Shown here: piece after piece, positions 34,997-42,995 of the stretch | How positions within the stretch are numbered: the first letter of the stretch is position 1 | Layout of the letters: every line of letters starts with the position of its first letter | NCBI RefSeq assembly: GCF_052115865.1 | Contig: NZ_JBQKME010000005.1 | Location: forward strand, 1 to 64,000 | Source: Fundicoccus_A sp052115865 | Lineage (GTDB): Bacteria; Bacillota; Bacilli; Lactobacillales; Aerococcaceae | Length of the DNA stretch: 64,000 bases | Direction of reading: 5' to 3' | Translations under genes and position numbers: made by a program | Notes under the pieces: generated by a model | Database searches by the model: none | What the model was told of the DNA's origin: nothing | Seen by the model: only the letters and a program-made list of their open reading frames with translations

Positions 34997-35896
34997 TTGG
35001 AATTTGTTTTCGACTATCAATTGCCAGACGCAATGTTAATTAAGCAGTATTTACATGAGTTAAAATTGCCACGGAGTTTTATCTCGCATGTTAAATTTGC
35101 AGGAGCCATTTTATTAAATGGATCGCCGGTAACGGTAAAGCAAGAAATTAAAATGGGAGATCAATTAATTTTGATTCAACCAGCAGAAGACGGACATGAT
35201 ACCGTTATCCCATCTTATGAAAAACTTGATATTATATATGAAGATCGTGATATCTTAGTGATTAACAAAGCCGCACAGACGGTGTCCATACCTTCAATAC
35301 AAAATCCGAGTTCATCTATTGCCAACCACGTAAAAGGTTATTATGTTGAACAAGATTATGAAAATAAAGTTATTCATATTGTTACGCGACTAGACCGTGA
35401 CACGACTGGTTTGATGTTAATTGCTAAACATCGTTTAGCCCATGCTTTACTTGATCGTCAAATAAGAAACCGCCAAATTGAACGATTTTATTTTGCACTT
35501 TCTTCAAAGCCACACTGGGAGTCTCATGGTTTTATCGATGCTCCAATTGCAAGAGACCCGGAGTCAATTATTACCCGAATCGTTGACTCATCAGGGAAAG
35601 ATGCCTTGACAGAATATTTCTTATTACAAGCATTTCCAGACTCAGCTTTCTTAAAATTGCAGCTTCATACGGGTAGAACGCATCAAATTAGAGTACATAT
35701 GAATCACGTTAACGGACCATTAATTGGGGATGATTTATATGGTGGGCCTTTAACGAAAATTCTATCACGGCAAGCTTTGCATTGTGGTGAATTGGTATTT
35801 CTACATCCATTTACAAACGAGAAGATGAGACTAACTGCAGCTTTGCCGGATGATATGCAACAATGGATTTTTGAACGAACGAAGGAAAGTTGCTAG
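34997..35896 (+). CDS. RluD-family pseudouridine synthase
   Basis: 299 residues. N-terminal S4-like segment (about 15-60), catalytic motif RLDRDTTGLML with Asp133, and the C-terminal HTGRTHQIRVHM signature. Modifies uridines in rRNA or tRNA; exact site unknown (RluD/YjbO-like). TTG 34997 lies 9 nt after AAAAGGGA. Follows the lipoprotein and precedes mgtE, as yjbO does in Bacillus. Confidence 0.9.
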   Translation: MEFVFDYQLPDAMLIKQYLHELKLPRSFISHVKFAGAILLNGSPVTVKQEIKMGDQLILIQPAEDGHDTVIPSYEKLDIIYEDRDILVINKAAQTVSIPSIQNPSSSIANHVKGYYVEQDYENKVIHIVTRLDRDTTGLMLIAKHRLAHALLDRQIRNRQIERFYFALSSKPHWESHGFIDAPIARDPESIITRIVDSSGKDALTEYFLLQAFPDSAFLKLQLHTGRTHQIRVHMNHVNGPLIGDDLYGGPLTKILSRQALHCGELVFLHPFTNEKMRLTAALPDDMQQWIFERTKESC

Positions 35897-35955
35897 CAAA
35901 TTAGTGTGATTACATTTGTAATGTTAAAGCTGTCGTAAGATAAGGAGAGATAAAG

Positions 35956-37323
35956 ATGGAGATTTTTCACCGATCATTTGAAGAGAATCTAGACGTCTTA
36001 AAACAACATTTAACCAATAACCGGATGACGCGTTTTCGAACAGAATTTCTTGCATTGCATTATTATGACCAGGCAAAATTATTTGAAGCATTTGATAATG
36101 ATGATCGATTAAAAATATATCAATATCTGTCTCCTTCAGAATTAGCTAATATTTTTGATCAGCTTGAGTCGCAAGATGAAAGAGTAGAAGGTTATTTTGA
36201 AGCAATGTCCAATCCATATGCAGCAGCTGTTCTTGGCGAGATGTTTGCCGACAATGCTGTTGACGTATTAAACAATATCACTGACCGTGAACGTGTCAAC
36301 ATATTTATGCATTTAATGAATTCAGAAAGTGCTCGTGAAATCAGTCAATTAATTAATTATTTGGATGATACAGCTGGTTCGATTATGACGACTGAATTTA
36401 TTTCAATCGAAGCCAATTATACGATAAAAGATGCATATCTACATTTAAAATCGGAAGCTATCCAAGCTGAAACGATTTATTATGTATACGTGGTTGATTC
36501 TGAAAAACGTTTAGTAGGCGTTATTTCCTTAAGGGATTTAATTATTAGTGATGATAACAAATTAATTAGCGAAGTAATGAACACACGAATCATTTCTGTT
36601 CAAGTTAACGATAACCAAGAAGAAGTCGCAAAAATGGTTAAAGATTATGACTTATTAGCTTTACCAGTCGTTGGTTTTGACCGTGAGTTATTAGGTATTA
36701 TTACGGTCGATGATATTTTAGACGTTATGCAAGAAGAAGCTGATAGTGACTACTCTGGTTTGGCTGCTGTTAACGTTAGTGTGGAACATGAGAAGCCATT
36801 ATCAGCTTCAAAAAGTAGATTACCTTGGTTAATTACTTTATTGTTCCTAGGAATGGGAACTTCAACTTTAATTAGTCGTTATGATAATTTAATTGCTTCA
36901 GCAAGTGTTTTATCAGCATTTGTAACGTTAATTACAGGTACTGCAGGTAACGCAGGAACGCAAGCTTTAGCCGTTGCCGTCCGTAAAATAACCAATAAAG
37001 CGGAAGACGATAGCTTCTTTGATTCAGTTATTTTTGAATTGATTACAGGAGTTATTACGGGGCTGATTGTTGGTCTCACCATTGCGGTAGTCGCTGGAGT
37101 TTGGCAAAAGAACTTTCCGCTGGGTATTGTCATTGGTATTTCAATGGCAGCTGCTATTATCGTAGCCAATTTATCTGGGGCGCTTATTCCAAAATTGATG
37201 ACACGCTTAGGCTTTGATCCAGCTGTAGCAAGTGGACCTTTTATTTCAACCTTAAGTGACCTTACCTCTGTATATATATACTTTACAATCGCCTCAATTT
37301 TTATTGATTTAATCCTTAAATAA
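35956..37323 (+). CDS. mgtE: Magnesium transporter MgtE
   Basis: 455-residue Mg2+ channel. N-terminal helical MgtE_N domain (about 15-125), two CBS domains (about 130-250) that sense cytoplasmic Mg2+, then about five transmembrane helices (295-455) with the pore motif region ..LITGTAGNAGTQALAVAVR... GGAGAG site. No M-box riboswitch is seen in the 60-bp gap before it. End of the relQ-to-mgtE run. Confidence 0.95.
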   Translation: MEIFHRSFEENLDVLKQHLTNNRMTRFRTEFLALHYYDQAKLFEAFDNDDRLKIYQYLSPSELANIFDQLESQDERVEGYFEAMSNPYAAAVLGEMFADNAVDVLNNITDRERVNIFMHLMNSESAREISQLINYLDDTAGSIMTTEFISIEANYTIKDAYLHLKSEAIQAETIYYVYVVDSEKRLVGVISLRDLIISDDNKLISEVMNTRIISVQVNDNQEEVAKMVKDYDLLALPVVGFDRELLGIITVDDILDVMQEEADSDYSGLAAVNVSVEHEKPLSASKSRLPWLITLLFLGMGTSTLISRYDNLIASASVLSAFVTLITGTAGNAGTQALAVAVRKITNKAEDDSFFDSVIFELITGVITGLIVGLTIAVVAGVWQKNFPLGIVIGISMAAAIIVANLSGALIPKLMTRLGFDPAVASGPFISTLSDLTSVYIYFTIASIFIDLILK

Positions 37324-37335
37324 ATATCACAAAAA

Positions 37336-37377
37336 AAGCACGCATATCACTTTGAATGATATGGCGTGCTTATTTTT
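37336..37377. terminator. Terminator between mgtE and the acetyltransferase gene
   Basis: AAGCACGCATATCA (37336-37349) / TGATATGGCGTGCTT (37357-37371), 14 bp with one bulged base, followed by TATTTTTAT. An A run on the other side makes it bidirectional. Confidence 0.8.
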
Positions 37378-37387
37378 ATACAACATT

Positions 37388-37828
37388 CTAGATATAAAGG
37401 ACTTTAACCATATCGTGATGCGGGATACGAGCATCGAGATATCCCTTGGGATTACTGATACTAAAACCCGATTTCTCATAGAAGGGAATAACGTGGTCTT
37501 GTGACGCTAATACTAATTCCTTTACATTTTTAGTTTTTGCCCAGTGCTCAATTTCTTCAATTAATGTTTTACCAATGGATAAACCTCTTTGATCAGCATC
37601 CACACAAACTCTTTGTATCTTCAGTTTTGACTCATCAATAAATGATACGCGAGCCGTTGCGACAGCGTCGTTATCTTTATACAAAACAATATGCCAACAC
37701 TGAGAATCAAGGCCATCAATTTCTTCTGATTCTAAAACATTTTGTTCATTAACAAAAACTCTTTTTCTTAGTGCAAATGCATCGTTTAAAACTGAACCAT
37801 TATCACCATATTGCCATTTTACGTCCAT
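37388..37828 (-). CDS. GNAT family N-acetyltransferase (YjcF-like)
   Basis: 146-residue GNAT. The acetyl-CoA loop motif is seen as RVCVDADQRGLSIGKTLIEE, and the C-terminal ..VIPFYEKSGF is typical. N-terminus like YjcF/ElaA proteins (..ALRKRVFVNEQNV). Substrate unknown. Monocistronic, converging on mgtE. Confidence 0.82.
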   Translation of the reverse strand: MDVKWQYGDNGSVLNDAFALRKRVFVNEQNVLESEEIDGLDSQCWHIVLYKDNDAVATARVSFIDESKLKIQRVCVDADQRGLSIGKTLIEEIEHWAKTKNVKELVLASQDHVIPFYEKSGFSISNPKGYLDARIPHHDMVKVLYI

Positions 37829-38175
37829 GATGTATCCTTCTTTCGATAATAATAATCAATAGCTTAATAATTATAGCATAAGTTTGAGTGGTGGATAGAA
37901 TAAAAAGATATTCAAAGTTTGTGAAAATATATCTTGTTTATGATAAGTGAATGTTATAACAAAAACCTTATAAAAATATATTATATTTAAATTTATATTA
38001 TACTAAATATGCTAGGGGAAATAGTGTTGACACTTCTTTATAAAGTTGATATGACAATAATTCACTAAAATTCAAAGTGGAAATAAAATCATCTAAAAAA
38101 AATATTTTTTCCTTTTCAAATTAAAATGTATATGTTACAATGTGAACATAGTAAGAATATATAGGAGGCTACATT
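37829..38175. other. Very AT-rich intergenic region before nox
   Basis: No gene. Holds two possible promoters for nox: a distal TTGACA (38027-38032) with TATGAC at 17 bp and a palindrome CTTTATAAAG (38036-38045) in its spacer, and a proximal TTTTCA (38113-38118), 17 bp, extended TGTTACAAT (38133-38141). A TTGTGAA at 37920 recalls half of a Rex site, but the second half is missing. Confidence 0.5.
38113..38141 (+). promoter_or_regulatory. Proximal promoter of nox
   Basis: TTTTCA (38113-38118), 17-bp spacer, TACAAT (38136-38141) with the extended TG, 35 bp before the start codon. Confidence 0.6.
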
Positions 38176-39546
38176 ATGAAAGTTGTAGTAATTGGTTGTA
38201 CCCACGCCGGAACATCCGCAGTAAAGACGATTTTAAACGAAAATCCTGATGCGAATGTCATCGTATATGAAAGAAATGACAATATTTCGTTCTTGTCTTG
38301 TGGGATAGCGTTGTATGTTGGGGGAACAGTCAAAGATCCTCAAGGACTTTTCTATTCAAATCCTGAAGAATTATCTGCTCTTGGTGCTGACGTTCATATG
38401 GAACATGATGTGACTAAAGTAGATGTTGAAAACAAAAAAGTTTATGTAACAAACTTAAAAGACAATTCAACTTTAGAAGAAACATATGATAAATTAGTTT
38501 TAACAACTGGTTCTTGGCCAATTATTCCGCCATTAGGTGGTTTAGACCTAGAAAATGTTTTATTATGTAAAAACTATAACCAAGCTCAAGAAATTTTCAC
38601 GCGTCAAACAGATGCTGAAAAAGTTGTAATCATTGGTGGAGGTTACATAGGTATTGAATTAGTTGAAGCATTTGCTGAACAAGGTAAACAAGTAACTTTA
38701 ATTGATGGTTTAGATCGTATTTTAAATAAATACCTTGACCCTGAATTCACTGATATTTTAGAAGAAGACTTACGTTCTAAAGGTATCACTGTTCGCTTAA
38801 ATGAAATGTGTCAAAGTTTCGAAGGCGAAAACGGTAAAGTGAATAAAGTTATCACATCAGGTGGCGAGTACGAAGCTGATATGGTTATCCTATGTGTTGG
38901 ATTCCGTCCAAACACAGATTTAATTAAAGGCCAAATCGATACTTTACCAAATGGTGCTATCTTAATTGATGACTACATGAAAACTTCACACCCAGATGTA
39001 TTTGCAGCTGGTGATAGCTGTGCTGTTAACTACAACCCTAATGGTGGACATGCTTATATTCCATTAGCAACTAACGCTGTTAGAATGGGTACTTTAGTTG
39101 GTAAAAATATTAATGGTGATAAAGTGCGTTACCGTGGTACACAATCAACTTCTGGATTGTATTTATTTGGATGGAATATTGGTTCAACAGGTGTGAATGA
39201 TGCAAGTTCTAAAGTAATGGGACTTGACACACGTTCAGTTTATGTTGTTGATAACTACCGTCCAGAATTTATGCCAGAAAATGAAAAAATCTACATGAAA
39301 TTAGTTTATGAAGTAGGAACAAACCGTATCGTTGGTGGACAAATTATGTCTAAATACGATGCAACTGCATCAGCTAACACATTGTCATTAGCTATCCAAA
39401 ACAAAATGACGATTGAAGATTTAGCTTATGTAGACTTCTTCTTCCAACCTGTGTTCGACCGTCCTTGGAACTACTTAAACATTTTAGCTCAAGCTGCCGT
39501 TGAACAAGAAAGACTAATCAGTCTTGAAGAATCTGCTAACGCTTAA
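38176..39546 (+). CDS. nox: NADH oxidase (water-forming), pyridine nucleotide-disulfide oxidoreductase family
   Basis: 456-residue FAD enzyme reducing O2 to water with NADH. This regenerates NAD in fermenting lactic acid bacteria and removes oxygen. FAD-binding N-terminus VVVIGCTHAGTSAV with His10, single redox Cys42 (SFLSCGIALYVGG), NAD-binding VVIIGGGYIGIELVE, second FAD motif VFAAGDSCAV. Codon use is biased to the abundant set, suggesting high expression. NADH peroxidase or CoA-disulfide reductase are close relatives that cannot be fully excluded. Confidence 0.88.
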   Translation: MKVVVIGCTHAGTSAVKTILNENPDANVIVYERNDNISFLSCGIALYVGGTVKDPQGLFYSNPEELSALGADVHMEHDVTKVDVENKKVYVTNLKDNSTLEETYDKLVLTTGSWPIIPPLGGLDLENVLLCKNYNQAQEIFTRQTDAEKVVIIGGGYIGIELVEAFAEQGKQVTLIDGLDRILNKYLDPEFTDILEEDLRSKGITVRLNEMCQSFEGENGKVNKVITSGGEYEADMVILCVGFRPNTDLIKGQIDTLPNGAILIDDYMKTSHPDVFAAGDSCAVNYNPNGGHAYIPLATNAVRMGTLVGKNINGDKVRYRGTQSTSGLYLFGWNIGSTGVNDASSKVMGLDTRSVYVVDNYRPEFMPENEKIYMKLVYEVGTNRIVGGQIMSKYDATASANTLSLAIQNKMTIEDLAYVDFFFQPVFDRPWNYLNILAQAAVEQERLISLEESANA

Positions 39547-39585
39547 TTAATTCTTAAACTTTAGTTTAAATCGAGTCATTTATAT

Positions 39586-39620
39586 GCCAAACGTACTGAA
39601 AATGATACGTTTGGCTTTTT
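39586..39620 (+). terminator. Terminator after nox
   Basis: Perfect 10-bp stem GCCAAACGTA (39586-39595) / TACGTTTGGC (39606-39615), then five T. Confidence 0.88.
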
Positions 39621-39709
39621 CTTTTCTAAAATTAATGCAAGTATATGTTTTTTTTGCTAAAATAGATGAACGAGTACAATGAGTGAGTTTTAGAATAGAA
39701 GGGTGAACT

Positions 39710-40405
39710 ATGAATTTATCACAGAATTTGAACGTTAGCTTATTTGGCTATAATCGACTGCAAGTAGAACAAATGCTTCAAAAACAAAAAGATCAAATTG
39801 CAAAACTAGAATCCCAAGCCGAAGATAATAATAAGCGCCTTCAGGAGTTAGAATCACAATTAGCCTATTACCAAGGGATTGAAAAAGATTTAACTGATGG
39901 CGTACTAGATGCAAGAAAAGCAGGAAATCAAATCATTGCTGAATCCAATGATGAAGCAGAGAAACTTATTACTAAAACCAACCATCAAGTTTCACAATAT
40001 AAAGAAGATGTAGCTCATTACAGCCGTCAACTGACTGCAAGTGGAAGTTCACTAAGACAGCAGCTCAATGAAATGAAAGCTGAAATGGAATCAATCTTGA
40101 AACAATATCAAAATGTAATTGAGTCGACTGACTTTGATCGTTTGTTTCCAGCAGAAAAAGTTGAACAATTTAGCTTGCAGGTTGACGAGTATATGAATGA
40201 TGATTTAAGCTCACAACGTGAAGATTCTCCCTTAAAATGGCAAGAAAATAATAATTTGTCTGAGGAAGAAAAGAAAGAACTTGAAAAACTCATTCATGAA
40301 GTGATAGCTAACGAAGGCAAAAATGTACAAACTGATCAAGATACGAATGTTGATTATTTAAAAAATGAAAAGTTAGTACGTTTAGTCAGCAACAAAATAA
40401 ATTAA
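39710..40405 (+). CDS. DivIVA-like coiled-coil protein
   Basis: 231 residues. The N-terminus NVSLFGYNRLQVEQMLQKQ resembles the DivIVA/GpsB membrane-binding motif. Long coiled coil about 17-60 and a second about 75-125, then an acidic helical tail. Function is unknown; likely a polar or septal scaffold. Possible extended -10 TGCTAAAAT at 39655-39663. Single gene between terminators. Confidence 0.68.
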   Translation: MNLSQNLNVSLFGYNRLQVEQMLQKQKDQIAKLESQAEDNNKRLQELESQLAYYQGIEKDLTDGVLDARKAGNQIIAESNDEAEKLITKTNHQVSQYKEDVAHYSRQLTASGSSLRQQLNEMKAEMESILKQYQNVIESTDFDRLFPAEKVEQFSLQVDEYMNDDLSSQREDSPLKWQENNNLSEEEKKELEKLIHEVIANEGKNVQTDQDTNVDYLKNEKLVRLVSNKIN

Positions 40406-40409
40406 TAAA

Positions 40410-40458
40410 AAAACGAACAATCAGGTAAAATTAGTTTTGCCGTGACTTGTTCGCTTTT
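40410..40458 (+). terminator. Terminator after the DivIVA-like gene
   Basis: Outer arms CGAACAA/TTGTTCG enclose an inner hairpin GGTAAAA/TTTTGCC; a six-T run follows. Confidence 0.75.
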
Positions 40459-40501
40459 TTGAGTGAATGATTAGTATAAAATTTGAAATCAAGGTGATTA
40501 A

Positions 40502-42079
40502 ATGAAAGAAAATTTAAATCAAAAGGTAAAAAGCAGACGGACGTTTGCGATTATATCCCACCCGGATGCTGGGAAAACAACAATTACAGAACAATTGTTG
40601 CTTTTTTCTGGTGCTATCCGTGAAGCTGGGACAGTAAAAGCTAAAGGTAAAAAATCCAATAAATTTGCTAAATCTGACTGGATGGAAATTGAAAAACAAA
40701 GAGGGATTTCCGTAACAAGTTCAGTTATGCAAGTTGACTATGATGGTTTTCAAGTCAATATTTTGGATACACCAGGACATGAAGATTTCTCAGAGGATAC
40801 ATATCGAACATTAATGGCAGTGGATGCAGCCGTCATGGTAGTGGATAGTGGTAAGGGGATTGAGCCTCAAACCAAAAAATTATTTGAAGTATGTAGTATG
40901 CGAGGAATTCCGATATTTACTTTTATGAATAAGTTAGACCGTGATGGACGTGAGCCGCTTGAATTGGTGGCTGAATTAGAAGATGTTTTAGGTATTGATG
41001 CTTACCCAATGAATTGGCCGATGGGGATGGGAAGAAACTTACTAGGTTTGTATGATTTATATAACCAGCGCGTTGAATTAAGGCATGATGATTCTGAAGT
41101 ATATATTCCTTTGGATGAAGATGGTGAAGCTGAAGGAGACCATGATTTTAAGTTATCGAGTATCTATACACAGGCCATCGAAGATGCCCAGTTATTGCAT
41201 GTAGCGGGTAATGAATTTGATTTGGAAAAAATTAGTAAAGGTAAGTTAACTCCTGTCTTTTTTGGTTCAGCTTTAACAGGTTTTGGTGTACAGACATTTT
41301 TTGATGCCTTTGTTGATTTAGCCCCAGCACCAAGCGAAACAGAAACAGTTGATGAAGAGAAAGTAATCGAACCCGATGATAAGCAGTTTACAGGCTTTAT
41401 CTTTAAAATCCAGGCCAATATGAATCCGGCACACCGTGACCGTATAGCGTTTATCCGCATTTGTTCAGGTACATTTGAAAAAGGGATGACCGTTACCCTT
41501 AATCGAACAAAAAAAGAACTCCGCTTAGCTCATACGACTCAATTTATGGCCGATGCTCGTCAAGAGGTTGAAACAGCCGTAGCAGGGGATATTATTGGTT
41601 TGTATGATACTGGAAATTTCCAAATTGGAGATACTATTTATTCTGGTAAACAAAGTGTCCAGTTTAAACCGCTACCTCAATTTACACCTGAATTATTTAT
41701 GCGTGTTTCACCTAAAAATGTGATGAAGCAAAAATCATTCCATAAAGGGATTGAACAACTGGTTCAAGAAGGTGCGATTCAACTTTATAAAACTTATCAT
41801 ACTGAAGAGTATATCATTGGTGCTGTTGGACAACTACAATTTGAAGTTTTCCAATACCGCTTACTCCATGAATATAATGCTGAAGTTATCATGACACCTT
41901 TAGGCAATAAAATTGCTCGTTGGATTGATCCAAAAGATTTAAATCCAAATATGTCCTCAAGTCGAAATTTATTAACCAAAGATCGTTTCGGAAACCCAGT
42001 TTTTCTTTTTGAAAATACTTTTGCAGAAAATTGGTTCAAAGATAAATATCCAGATATCGAACTAAAAAGTTTATTGTAA
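40502..42079 (+). CDS. prfC: Peptide chain release factor 3
   Basis: 525-residue translational GTPase that recycles RF1/RF2 from the ribosome. G1 SHPDAGKTT, G2 region ..QRGISVTSS, G3 DTPGHEDF, G4 NKLD, then domains II and III. Length equals the family norm. AAGGTG ribosome site. Followed by a long-loop terminator. Confidence 0.96.
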   Translation: MKENLNQKVKSRRTFAIISHPDAGKTTITEQLLLFSGAIREAGTVKAKGKKSNKFAKSDWMEIEKQRGISVTSSVMQVDYDGFQVNILDTPGHEDFSEDTYRTLMAVDAAVMVVDSGKGIEPQTKKLFEVCSMRGIPIFTFMNKLDRDGREPLELVAELEDVLGIDAYPMNWPMGMGRNLLGLYDLYNQRVELRHDDSEVYIPLDEDGEAEGDHDFKLSSIYTQAIEDAQLLHVAGNEFDLEKISKGKLTPVFFGSALTGFGVQTFFDAFVDLAPAPSETETVDEEKVIEPDDKQFTGFIFKIQANMNPAHRDRIAFIRICSGTFEKGMTVTLNRTKKELRLAHTTQFMADARQEVETAVAGDIIGLYDTGNFQIGDTIYSGKQSVQFKPLPQFTPELFMRVSPKNVMKQKSFHKGIEQLVQEGAIQLYKTYHTEEYIIGAVGQLQFEVFQYRLLHEYNAEVIMTPLGNKIARWIDPKDLNPNMSSSRNLLTKDRFGNPVFLFENTFAENWFKDKYPDIELKSLL

Positions 42080-42086
42080 AATCAGT

Positions 42087-42167
42087 AAAGCCGAATTTTA
42101 AAAAAGATAAGAGAACTGTCATAGCTTTTGTAGCTGACGCTTTTATCATTTTAAAATTCGGTTTTTT
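42087..42167 (+). terminator. Long-loop terminator after prfC
   Basis: CCGAATTTTAAAA (42091-42103) / TTTTAAAATTCGG (42149-42161), perfect 13 bp, then six T. The 45-nt loop extends the stem imperfectly with GATAA/TTATC. Its arms are nearly the same as those at 47731-47823. Confidence 0.8.
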
Positions 42168-42175
42168 AGTTGATA

Positions 42176-42454
42176 TTAGACTTTTGCTTCAATTTCTACA
42201 AAGTTATGACCATAGAGAATTTCTAAATTATCGCGTGATGTAAGGTTGAAGAGAAATTCAATCGTAAAATCTATCTCACGATCGTGAATTTTACGGACTC
42301 TATTCACTAAAATAATATTTTGATGTGTTGCTGCTTGAGTATGAATAACGGTTGTTCCACCTATCGAATACACTTTAACATGATATGCATCGGTATTTTC
42401 TAACTGATTGTTGACTAAATCAAAATGGTTATTGGTAACATCGATAATTTTCAT
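42176..42454 (-). CDS. DUF1827 family protein
   Basis: 92 residues, MKIIDVTNNHFDLVNNQLEN.., matching a small family of unknown function found in streptococci and relatives. Mixed alpha/beta, no membrane segment. ATG 42454 is chosen since AAAGGAG lies 8 nt before it; an upstream TTG would include the ribosome site. Divergent from ptsH. Confidence 0.75.
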   Translation of the reverse strand: MKIIDVTNNHFDLVNNQLENTDAYHVKVYSIGGTTVIHTQAATHQNIILVNRVRKIHDREIDFTIEFLFNLTSRDNLEILYGHNFVEIEAKV

Positions 42455-42573
42455 AAATAACTCCTTTCTCAAATCCAAGATTAATAATGTGTTTTTAGTG
42501 AAATAATTTATATATTTATTATACGCCTTTCTTTTTAGTAATTATAGTTATCAGCAGAAATTTTCTTTAAAAA

Positions 42574-42590
42574 ATGGTAACGCTTTACAA
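42574..42590 (+). promoter_or_regulatory. Possible cre-like site before ptsH
   Basis: ATGGTAACGCTTTACAA has the CG centre and partial dyad of a CcpA operator, but is shifted by one base from the consensus TGWAANCGNTNWCA. It lies 46 bp before the -35 box. Confidence 0.3.
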
Positions 42591-42635
42591 AAAAGAGTAA
42601 AAATTGCAAAAACTTGATTAAATTAAGGTTTAATC

Positions 42636-42664
42636 TTGTTGAATCGTAAAAAAAATGGTATTCT
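42636..42664 (+). promoter_or_regulatory. Promoter of ptsHI
   Basis: TTGTTG (42636-42641), 17-bp spacer, TATTCT (42659-42664) with extended TGG before it. Confidence 0.6.
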
Positions 42665-42726
42665 TTATAGGAAAGGATTTATCAAAAATTAAATCCTTAA
42701 TACATTGTAAAAGGGGTCAATTGATT

Positions 42727-42993
42727 ATGGAGAAAAGAGAATTTAAAGTTGCAGCCGAAACAGGTATTCATGCACGTCCAGCTACTTTATTAGTACAAAC
42801 TGCAAGTAAGTTTTCATCTGATTTAAATTTAGAATACAAAGGTAAATCAGTAAACTTAAAATCAATCATGGGAGTTATGTCTTTAGGTGTTGGCCAAGGT
42901 GCTGATGTTGTTATTACAGCAGATGGTTCTGACGAAAAAGAAGCGATTGAAGCAGTTACAGAAACAATGAAAAATGAAGGTTTAGCTGAGTAA
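42727..42993 (+). CDS. ptsH: Phosphocarrier protein HPr
   Basis: 88-residue PTS carrier. Catalytic His15 (TGIHARPAT) and regulatory Ser46 (NLKSIMGVM), the site of HPr kinase, are both present. The start at ATG 42727 gives the standard length; codons upstream lie in the untranslated leader. Followed after 2 nt by ptsI. Confidence 0.97.
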   Translation: MEKREFKVAAETGIHARPATLLVQTASKFSSDLNLEYKGKSVNLKSIMGVMSLGVGQGADVVITADGSDEKEAIEAVTETMKNEGLAE

Positions 42994-42995
42994 TC

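Noticed and set aside
37918..37940. Rex-like site TTGTGAAAATATATCTTG upstream of nox
   Set aside because: Only the left half fits; the TTCACAA half is absent.
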